This document shows positions 55,231-64,000 of a DNA stretch of 64,000 nt, one piece after another. The translations under genes were made by a program, and so were the position numbers. Position 1 is the first letter of the stretch. Each line of letters opens with the position of its first letter. The notes under the pieces were generated by a model, which worked only from the letters and a program-made list of their open reading frames with translations, had not been told where the DNA came from and made no database searches. The DNA is taken from NCBI GenBank assembly GCA_023014365.1, contig JAEBUN010000009.1:124001-188000 (forward strand), in the 5' to 3' direction. The DNA is from Lepiota brunneoincarnata (lineage: Eukaryota > Basidiomycota > Agaricomycetes > Agaricales > Agaricaceae).

Positions 55231-58122
55231 ATGAGTATCTCATTCGCTGGTCTTGGTATTGTATCACTGCAAAATCCCTTCACCGAATTGGCTGGCTTGG
55301 TCGTAGGCAAGGGTGATATCAGGACTATGCTCTGTCTCCTCGTCTTCTGCATAGTCTCGCTTGTTCTCGGTCAGCTATCCTCTTCGCCTTTCCGTCTTGC
55401 ACTATTGTTGATTCCTTCGTTCCTCTTCTACGACCTATTCTCCTTCTCTTAAACTCTCTTCTACAGCTTATCTTACCAACCCATCCGAATCCTCCTTTCG
55501 CTCTTATCTCACCGAGCTCTCTTTTCGCCAGCACCTCAGTCGCCTCGATGAGAGCTGCGAGGATGGTCCAACCAGAGTCCGTGATGGTGGCCTCCGGATC
55601 GTCCCCCAGTCAGGGTGCCACTGCAACGAATGGTCACCTACTACCCCTCGACGGATCATCCCCCTTTCATTTCGCTAATCGTGCATCTATCTCATTGCGA
55701 ACACCCAAGCATGTTTTCCATAGTTTTGGTATCTTCACCGTGGCAGCTATGATTCCGCTTCCAAAATCATCGACGCGCGATGATCGTGATAGCTTGTTGA
55801 TCTCAGATTCATGGTACATTGGGGCATTTGGGAAATGGTGGAGAGGTGGTATTTTGGAAACTTGGTATCAGGACGTCATTTCAAGGTCAAAGGATGAGGA
55901 AAGCTGGAGCTCAGGTATCCTCAGTATGAAAAGTCTCGATATGATGCAGGACTTTACTGGTATGATGATTAGCCATGCTGCTCTCACCGTGACTACAATA
56001 TCTGACTCGTATATCAGGTTCCTCCACGAAAACAGGGATGCCCAGCCGCGTTGCATATGGATCTCCTCCAAAACTACGCAACCGCGAGCGTGCTATTTAC
56101 AAGAACAGCATCGCCCACCCGCGCAGCACTACACCCCCTCCACTACCCAAGTCTGCCTCCCTTCCTTTACATGCCACGCGAGCTTTGCCAGTGTCTCCTG
56201 AACGCCCGCAGATATCGGCACCTTACCTTCCGCCCGCTCAGCCACTCCAACCATGCAATGTCACAGAAACGAGTGCCGCAGGGACCTCGCCGCCAACTCG
56301 ATCTTCCTCGACGCTGTTTGATCAATCACCTCGCATCGCCCATATTCTCGAACAAATCACTGCTTCCAATACATCACTCGTCGATCTTCGTGCACAGCTC
56401 CATGATTGTCAGGGTATAGCATCTCAAACCCACGCTTCTCTCCAAGAAGAAGTGAATTCCCAGCGCGAACGCAAGCGTATTGAAGACGCAGCCAAACTTG
56501 AAACCAAGTCGCGCACCAAAGCACTTGATGATTCTAAACGTTCCGCCGAAGGTCTCAAACGAGAGGCTGATAAAAACCTCAAGGCAGCTAAAGCAGCTCA
56601 CGATCAAGCGATTCATCATATACAATCGCTCGACAAGGAGATGGCTGAATTACGGCAACGTGCCTATGATGACGAGGAAGTACTGCGGCAAGGTGTCACC
56701 GAGACCTTTTCTACCGAGCAGCAGCTTACGGAAGAATTGGAATGCAAGAAACAAGAGATCAGAGCCGCAGAGGACACCATCACTTCACTTACTCAACGAG
56801 CGCGAGAGTTGGAGGACCAACTAAATAGTGAACGGGAAAGGCTCCGGAACAAGAAGGATTTAATTGAGAACCGGCGAACGAAAAGGTTGCAAGCTTTGGT
56901 CCATCCCCGCGACTCCCATCAGGAGTGTATCCCTTCAGCTCAAAATAATTTTACAGAGGCAGACAGTAGACCATTCGGCCATAACGGCCAGGTCGAGCTG
57001 GAATCAAGCAGCAAGCTTTCCTACAGACCCCATTTATTACTGGATACTGTGCCCACCCTCAACCCTATGCACTTGACGATAGACCACTTTCCTGGCACCT
57101 CCCCCACCCGATCTCAGCATGACACACTCTCCAAACCCTTCCAAGTGCCACACAACCTTTCGGGTTTGGGTGACGAGGTTTCAAGGACGCTTTGTACACC
57201 AATCTCGTCTCCTACAGGCCAATCCCTCATACCGTCCGGATTGATTACCTCGCTTGACAATAGTGATGGCCTTTCTATCTCCAGGTCCTTTCAATCCGAT
57301 AGCGACCCTTACCTCGAGAAAGAGTGGCGTGACAAGAATCCAGCACATCAAGCGCAAAACCGAGAAGGATACAACGTATCCATTACCTATAATCCCTTCT
57401 CTACATCGCGCGTCCCCCTTCAGGATCCGCCGGCTCAATCTCCCCAGCGCGGCTCTTTTGAAGGTCATCCACATCCTGGTGCACACGATAGTGGACATAT
57501 TAACGGATTGGCTGAGACTGCGAGGGATCATCAACTTAATCAATGGATACCGCCAAGACAAAAAGACGTTGACATGTTCCAATTTGACACTGAGCCTTCC
57601 ATCCATCCGCACAAGGCTGGTCCCCGGTGGCTCCCTACGATTTCAAGAGACAGATCAAGGAAAGGCCTCAACCCTGATGCTAAAGAGTTCAGCTTACCTA
57701 AAGGTCTCCCAAACCCTCTTCCATCGACCCACCATTCGTTGCCTTCCTTTGACAATCTCAATCCTAACGGTCCCGGCCCTTCCATCCTGACTTCAACTTC
57801 ATCAACCAGCGATTCGCTCTTGCGCGCATTTGCGCCCTCGCCTGCGGAGCGTGAGGCGTTGCAACGTGCCCTAGGCGGTGCAAACACGAGTTTCGAGCGC
57901 CTTCCTAGCCTAAGTGATGTAGGGAGCATCCCTTCCTCTCCATCTCATGCTCATGCACTACCCATCACTCACAACGCACATACAAATAAACGCTTGCCCT
58001 CGTGGCTGCCAGGTTTACCGCGCGGCCGTAAGTCCCTATTTAGTCCATGGGACGACGAAGAGCCATCGGCAAGGGATTCAACTCATTCCTTGACTGATGC
58101 TGAGGGAAACCGTAAGCCATGA
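55231..58122 (+). CDS. Membrane-anchored coiled-coil protein, function unknown
   Basis: Four exons proposed: 55231-55369, 55467-55576, 55614-55959 and 56018-58122 (899 aa). The N-terminus has one hydrophobic helix (RTMLCLLVFCIVSLVLG). Next come SFRSYLTELSFRQHLSRLD, HFANRASISLRTPKHVFHSF and an aromatic ISDSWYIGAFGKWWRGGIL block. Residues of about 360-520 form a strong coiled coil (for example LDDSKRSAEGLKREADKNLK). The C-terminal 370 residues are Ser/Pro-rich. The second intron would be only 37 bp with GTCCGT and is the weak joint; without it the frame shifts. A shorter downstream-only protein starting at ATG 56038 is the alternative. I do not recognise a named family. Confidence 0.7.
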
Positions 58123-58915
58123 GAGGGCAGGTGCTTAAATTTGTCCTTCGTTTTGTGTTATTTTGTGGTAATGAGGTTATTGAAGCATTGATGATTTGTA
58201 GAACAAAATCTTGGCAGTTAGATCTTTGGTAGCACGTAGTGCTTATTCATACGATCACCGAGCTTGTAAATCAATGCATTAATGATTGCTGAAGCAATAT
58301 CCTTCAGTATTGAGGCTCATGGGCGAGCAAGCTATTCACTCAAACTTTCGGACAGGTTTGATTGGCTTTTATTGCGTTTTAGTCATCAATAATCGTAGCC
58401 CAGTCGTAGATATTGTACGTCAAAGTTTTTGAAAGTGTTAAACGGGAATACTTAACGATAGCAGAAATAGTTAAGTTTATCCGCTCTAGCTAACCATGAG
58501 CCCGAAGACAAAAGACACCACGAGCAGAATGGCCCTCTCGCAAAGCTGCATCAGGATGTAGGGATAACGCCTACATAGCTCGGGAGAAGGAAAGAAACGA
58601 GTGACTGCAGCTGATTGTCGGTATTGGTGAACAGCGACCACGAGTAGACTGCCCAAGTCGCCCAGGCGTTGGTGAGGGTGAGAAAAAAAGAAAAAAGAAA
58701 AAAACGAAGGCTTGCGGGGTATAATCAGAGGTGGATGCGCGTAGAGACCAAAGACGAATGAGCACCAACAATGGAAGAAAGGACGCAGAAGGCAGGGACG
58801 AGTTTCGCAAGTGAGAGGGCACCAGGAGTGAACGAGGTGAGGGTATTAAAAGGGATAACAAGTCAACTGACTGCACGTATATCACGTCAAATGACTGACG
58901 CTTCAGGGACTCTCA
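58123..58915. other. Intergenic region between convergent genes
   Basis: Holds the 3' ends of the coiled-coil gene (+) and phosphatase 2 (-). No other coding sequence recognised. An AAAAAAGAAAAAAG tract is at about 58684-58705. Confidence 0.5.
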
Positions 58916-60702
58916 CTACCGTGCCCCATCTAACACCCCTCGTACATCATCAACAGAACTCAGATCCGCCAAAAAAGGGACGAGATCTGTTAGCTCAGTA
59001 TCATGGGGGTCATTGAACCATGAGGATACTGGGACAGCATTGTTGGGGTGGAAAATATATGAAGCCGGCGAGTTGTCCAGGATAATAGTATCAGCTATGG
59101 GACGACCAAGCTGCGACAGATCCTAATAAGAAAAACAAGCCCAACGTAAGCAAAGGTAAGATAGATGTAGTTTTCCTTTACCTTAACGTAATTCCCTCTA
59201 TGATTGTAACAACTTTCTCGGAACAGCCTATGTGTCACAACTTTGTGGATGTCCAGCTTGTCCAGTACGGGGTCTGCATACTAAGGGTGACAAATGAGAC
59301 CGGATATATAGTCTAGAAGAGTAGCATTACCTTGCTAAGGCTGGCGGTAAAGACGACAATCTCGTATATCTCACCCATCTTTTTCAGAAAGTTGTCGACA
59401 CCGGGACGCTTGATCACGTAGACGTTGTGCCAGTGATACTCGATTTCTACGGGAACAACGTAATCGGCCTGTTGTATTGACTAAGAGAGTGCATGAGGAA
59501 AAATATGGTAGAAATGAGTTGAGAGCCGACCTTGAAACTGCTGTGAACAAGAGTTTCATCTAGATCAAGTATAAGACACTTCCTCCCAACGTGTTGGGGA
59601 GCAATAGGAGGTAGCAAGGGTTTGGGGACACCATCCTATATAAAAAATAAGTCCAACACCAAATGGATGGCGGAAGAAATCTTACTGGGCCGATCGGGAT
59701 CCCTGCTCCACCATTTAGCAGGATCAATTCATCGGGGTCATCGTCCACAATGTCGTCAATCTCATCGTCAGTAAAACTATCCGACTCATCGCCGTCCGTA
59801 CTGGCATTGCTCGGGACGGTAGAAGCACGGGAATGCTTCTCGTGTAGAGTACCAGTAGAACCTGGAGGTACGACAGCACCAGATGTGACGCCCTCTGTCT
59901 CTGCAACAGGTAACGTCTTGGTAGGAGTGGGAGGTACAATCACATCAGAATCATCGGAGGATTGTGCATGGGGAGGAGAGATAGGTGCCTGAGTGAGTCC
60001 TGTTTCATCTAGCACTTCTTGAGCGTCTTGCAGGGTAGAGACGTCCTGTCCCCGGGTTTGCTGCGCAGATTCGGCAGTCGCGCTGTCTACTTTTTCTGAG
60101 AGAGGTTTGGTGGGGCGAGATTCTTCAGAAGTAGAAGTAAGAACGGGGGTATCAATTTCGATTGGATGTGATTTGGAGGAAGGTAGACAAGGAATAAGAA
60201 GGCGAACAAGCCTGGAGAGAAATGAGGGCTTTGAGTGTTTAGAAGTAGCAGAAGATTTGTGTTTCCCGTTTCCATTGGCACCATGGTGAGGGGGTTCCGA
60301 ACTCGAAGAATCATTCGCTTTTCGGCGAGACTGTGTGATTCCCTTGTGGGTGAGGGTTGGGGTAGTGGAATGATCCTCCGTTTTATCACCATCGCCAGGA
60401 CTTTGAGTGTCCTTGGATGCTACACGTGGCTGAGAGTCCGGAGGGACCGAAGGAGAAGAGGACGGATCGGCACTTGGGTTGAGGGAAGAGTGTCGGTCAG
60501 AAGAGACAGGGGCCTGCCCTTTGTCAGGACTATGTCTACCGAGAGAGGAGGTAGGGTTGGAGGAAGAAGGCACGTCGACATTATCTAGCTGGGTATGTGC
60601 AGAACCGTTTGAACGAGAAGCAGTGGCGGCAAGGTCGTCGCCAGGATTTTTGGAAGGGTCATTAGGGGACTCTTGGTGCGGAGAGGTATTTGGCGCAGCC
60701 AT
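58916..60702 (-). CDS. Psr1-type HAD phosphatase, paralogue 2
   Basis: Exons 60702-59686, 59635-59531, 59480-59331, 59280-59182 and 59122-58916 give about 525 residues. The catalytic part has [56 protein letters not shown] and [13 protein letters not shown]. The last four exons have the same lengths as in paralogue 1 (105, 150, 99 and 207 nt). The N-terminal part is one long exon, longer and different in sequence, Ser/Pro/Asp-rich. An upstream in-frame ATG at 60795 would add a hydrophobic stretch; I prefer 60702 (MAAPNTSPH) because it lies closer to the size of paralogue 1. Substrate unknown; yeast Psr1 works in stress response. Confidence 0.92.
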
Positions 60703-60886
60703 TGGCAGGGAGGAGAAGGGTGGAAAACTCGACGAGAAGCAACCGTGCTCGACGAGGGCGGCGACGAGGGCGGTCGAGGAGAAAGCGACAAACAACCAAT
60801 CACAATGTCACACCCATTCCCACGCCATGCACGTGATCAGACGCGTTCCCCAATACTCGCTTTTGTTAGATTTATTGGTTTCAACA
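60703..60886. promoter_or_regulatory. Divergent promoter with CACGTG (phosphatase 2 / HMMR-like)
   Basis: 184 bp between two start codons, with CACGTG at 60830-60835, as in the promoter of the other phosphatase. Confidence 0.4.
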
Positions 60887-63289
60887 ATGTTTCCAAAAGG
60901 CCCTCGCTTCCAGCCACTCAAAGGTTAGTACTCGGTCCCAACAAATAACACACTCACAAATGCTCACCTACTCTCTGCAGTCCCAGATGGCCCAGCCCCA
61001 AATACCTACAATCTCATAGGCCCGCAACCTGAACCATATAAGCGGGGCGCTTTCCTTGAAAAGGCCAACCGTTTCTCCCAGGACAAGCAATCCGACCTAC
61101 CTGGTGCGTGCATTTCCCAACCCCTCCCCTTACGCTCCTCCTTCTCCCATTAACCAACTCGGACCTATCAGGCCCTGGCACATACAATGCCGACGCGTCG
61201 AAGTCTATTCCAACCAAAGGCCACGCAAAGCCCCAGCAACCGATGAACGAACGGTACAATTTGCTGCAGAAGAAGCTCGAAGATCTTGAACGCATTCATC
61301 AGGAGGGAAAGAAAGCTGGTAGGTCCAGCCCCCTAATTTCCCGGTCCTGTCTTCACGCAACAAAGCACCAAGCCGAGCTTGATAGACTCAAATCGGAGCT
61401 CTCGCGCTATCAGAACGTAACCACTGAGCAAGGCGAGCGGATCGACAGGCAGAAGAAGCAGAATGATGTCCTTGACTTCCGGATACAAGAACTGAAAAAA
61501 ACAGCCCAGGCAGACCAAAGTGTAATCGGGGAACTCAAGACAAAATTGAAGATAGCCGAACACGAAAAATCATTGCTCGCCGCAAAACAGGCAGACGTCG
61601 CGGAGATGAAAAGAACGATACAATCACTCGACTCGAAACATCGCAACGACATCAAGGAGCGCGACAGGAGGATAGTGGAATTGGAAAAGTCAATAGCTTC
61701 AGAACAGAAGAAACGCCAGATTTCGGAGACGAAACTCCAAGAATTCGAGCCCAGAGGAAATGGTGACGCTCAGACGGCGCGAAATGCTGCAAAAGAAGCT
61801 GAAACTCAACTCACCAATGCACAGCAAGAACTCTCGGAGGTCCGTGGAGAACTTGCCACCATCCAGGATTCGTTTATACATGAGCGAGAAGATTTCCTCA
61901 CCCGACTCGCACATCATAATTCTCTTCTCTCCCGCGTTGCAGCACAATATGGCCAACTCGCCTCCAATACTATTCCCGCATCCGACCACGACAGGCTCAA
62001 GCAACTCCGCACTGCAGCCGAGGTAAAGATCCTGCGTCTTGAACGCAAACTTGGCAATACTGAAGAACAAGTCTTGGAACTCGTGCATTTGGTTCGACAA
62101 GTTAACGATCGCAATGACCTCCTAGCGGTGCAGCTCGACGACGCCATCTACCAATTATCCATCTATGAAAATATGCTCAAAGATACTGCACTACCACCAT
62201 CACCTGACTACTACTGCAACGACATTCTTCATCACCAACTTGAACAATTGAGGGAAGAAGACAGCGCTCACCTTGATGAAACCTGGAAAATCGAACAGCA
62301 GTTATTGAAACTCCTATCCGATTACTACAGCCTTCGCTCACAACAACTGCTCTTAGCCTATACTTGTGTAGACAAGGAGTACACACAAGCTTCTACCCTC
62401 GCACGTCAGCATTCGCAAGACCTCGCAAGCGCCCTCGCGTCACATGAAGCAATTGCGGCCAGCCTCGAAATTTTCAAGGAAGACCATTCAAAACTGGTGG
62501 AAGAGGTTCGCATTCTCAAAGCTTCACATGCCACCGCACAACAAACCTGTACATCTATGGAAGAACAAATCCATACTCTCAAAGAACAAAACCGAGAATC
62601 AGTACTTGCCCATGATGCTGCCTTGAAGAAAGAGAAGGACACGATACAGCGACTGACGACCACGATTCAAAAGAGTAGAATGGGAGAGGATGCCCTGCGA
62701 GCTGAAATTGACAGGTATGTCGTCAAGCGAGGGTCACAGGCTTGGGGCGTTCCTGATCGTCATCCCAATTGATAGGCTGTTGACCGAGCTTGCCGACGCA
62801 GAGCGGTACCAAGAAGCCTATTATTCATTATCACAGGAAATAGGTGTACTCCTTGCCCGCCATCAATTTGCAGAGGAAGAAGCAGAGCGCCTGAGTAAAT
62901 TCAACGCTGAAATCTTGGGACATCAGAATCCAGCACAGCGCATCGCCTATGTAGATCGCATTCGACGCGAGTTGGCCGATGCCAAACACGTCAGATTTCC
63001 ACCTCAATTTTGAGCGCTACCATTAGTACTAATTCAAACTGTACAACAGAAGATCGTAACGCTGTCAAGAGAGCAGGAAGGCTATATCGGGCTGAACATA
63101 GATCTTCAACACGAACTGGACATGTACAAGTCGGTTATAACCTCAAAGAAGCCGAGAACGCACGTAACTCGCGTCCACCGCATGCCCCTCTCGAACGTTA
63201 CCCACAACCTCAATGCCAGTATAAACGTCGCGCAACAATCCTCTCAACCAAGGGTCGATACCGCCCCAGGGAGATATGACACTGGATGA
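60887..63289 (+). CDS. HMMR-like coiled-coil protein with PG-rich repeats
   Basis: Six exons, 60887-60923, 60981-61103, 61172-61318, 61373-62714, 62776-62989 and 63050-63289, join in frame for 700 residues. The N-terminus has two sperm-tail PG-rich repeat-like motifs (PDGPAPNTYNLIGP and DLPGPGTYNADAS). Residues 85-600 are nearly continuous coiled coil. Near residue 610 lies EILGHQNPAQRIAYVDRIRR, the signature seen at the C-terminus of the hyaluronan-mediated motility receptor family. In animals that family is a spindle and centrosome protein, so a microtubule-organising or spindle role is possible here. The first exon is only 37 nt. Divergent from phosphatase 2. Confidence 0.8.
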
Positions 63290-63476
63290 AATCATGTAGT
63301 ATAGCCTGCTTTAATCCAAGAATATACAACTACTAGATACAAGTGAGATTGCGCATCAATGAAAATGTCCCAGCCGATCGGGATACGCCAAACGGAACCC
63401 AAAAGAACAAGGAAATTGCGGAGCATGCAGTAGTATCCTAAAAAAAAAACAGACAATCGTCCCAAGTAATGGTAGC

Positions 63477-63995
63477 CTACAGTTGACCATGATGCTTGGG
63501 TAGTTCGTAAACCTCACTCGCTGAAAGTGGTCGACCATTATAACTCCCCCGGTACGCCACTGGCACGACGAATGCCTCATCCTGGTAGATCTGGGTGAGC
63601 CTCCGGTAATAAACCTTATTCTTGCGCTTCTTCCACCAGACTCTGTTTCAGTCAGTGACCAATTCATGAAGCATCGCTCGAGAAATCAGAATCACTTACA
63701 ATCCACCAACGAGCAGCCCAATGAAAACAGCCAGCCCTACCAGCCCCCCAACGAACTTGAATTTGTTTCTATCAAAGAAGCTCGTTAGCCCCTCCGGATC
63801 CGGATCCCTAAACTCCAGCCTCCTGTTTGGTAATTCCGCACGACTGGATGGGTTCCGCGGATCATAACAGTACTGTTTGAAACATCGAGAACACTGCTCA
63901 GAACGCGTAAGTACTGTTATGGATTTCATCCGTGCGCGGTCGAAAACTGCGCATTGGAGGCATGTACCGAAATTGGGATCGGACAGTGTTAGCAT
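63477..63995 (-). CDS. C-terminus of a lysophospholipase/phospholipase B-like protein, cut by window edge
   Basis: Two exons are visible on the minus strand: from the right edge to 63700, and 63642-63477 (stop TAG), with a 57-bp GTAAGT intron. The first piece has DPNFGTCLQCAVFDRAR and RSEQCSRCFKQYCYDP, a cysteine pattern found near the end of fungal secreted or GPI/TM-linked lysophospholipases. A hydrophobic helix follows (FVGGLVGLAVFIGLLVGGL), then a basic WWKKRKNK cytoplasmic stop-transfer and a short tail. The catalytic domain is outside the window, so the name rests on the C-terminal pattern. The first visible Met is not the real start. Confidence 0.6.
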
Positions 63996-64000
63996 TGGGG

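Noticed and set aside
56051..56419. Separate genes in frames overlapping the coiled-coil gene
   Set aside because: The 55231-58122 gene uses this DNA with matching splice borders; other frames lack motifs.
60703..60795. Upstream ATG (60795) for phosphatase paralogue 2
   Set aside because: It would add a hydrophobic, non-conserved stretch and consume half of the short divergent promoter; ATG 60702 is preferred.

Overview
The window is a piece of a filamentous basidiomycete nuclear genome, most likely an agaricomycete. Host genes are split by many 37-100 bp GT-AG introns, the housekeeping genes have fungal-type domains, and the repeats are Ty3/gypsy chromoviruses, short non-autonomous LTR elements, a Tc1-type transposon and a Crypton-like tyrosine recombinase. 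I see no rRNA genes, convincing tRNA genes or CRISPR arrays. All names come from reading motifs; no database search was possible.

Left two thirds (1-47100): a nested pile of transposons around two single-gene islands. Family A is a young chromovirus (1-4834, 5' end outside the window) with an intact pol frame and a spliced antisense gene near its 3' end. It also left two solo LTRs (18184-18847 and 45956-46618). Family B is an older, stop-riddled chromovirus present as three complete copies: B1 5518-13708 (+), B2 13856-23020 (+) and B3 36036-46747 (-), plus one inverted solo LTR (13934-14317). Family C is the oldest, a fossil chromovirus broken into 4835-5254 and 23050-about 26560 by B1, B2 and a 430-bp unclassified insertion. 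A Tc1/mariner fossil (27294-28884) lies in or just beyond its 3' end. Family D is a 1.9-kb LTR element (43845-45747) with no pol that encodes a KH-domain protein; a solo D LTR is at 46780-47100. Target-site duplications can be read for nearly every insertion, so the nesting order can be reconstructed. The islands are a 13-exon DBP5-type RNA helicase gene (29740-31756) and an intact Crypton-like tyrosine recombinase ORF (34204-35598).

Right third (48100-64000): compact host DNA with 3-hydroxyacyl-CoA dehydratase (PHS1), a YAP-type bZIP factor, two inverted paralogues of a Psr1-type phosphatase, a candidate TPP1/Est3-type telomere protein, a membrane-anchored coiled-coil protein, an HMMR-like coiled-coil protein with PG-rich repeats, and the C-terminus of a lysophospholipase-like protein cut by the window edge. 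Both phosphatase genes are transcribed divergently from a neighbour across a short promoter containing CACGTG.

The most interesting material is in the transposons: (i) the KH-domain LTR element; (ii) the spliced antisense gene of family A, whose Zn2Cys6-like cysteine pattern appears only after intron removal; (iii) sequence complementarity consistent with Tf1-style self-priming in families B and D; and (iv) extra ORFs before gag and after pol in family B.
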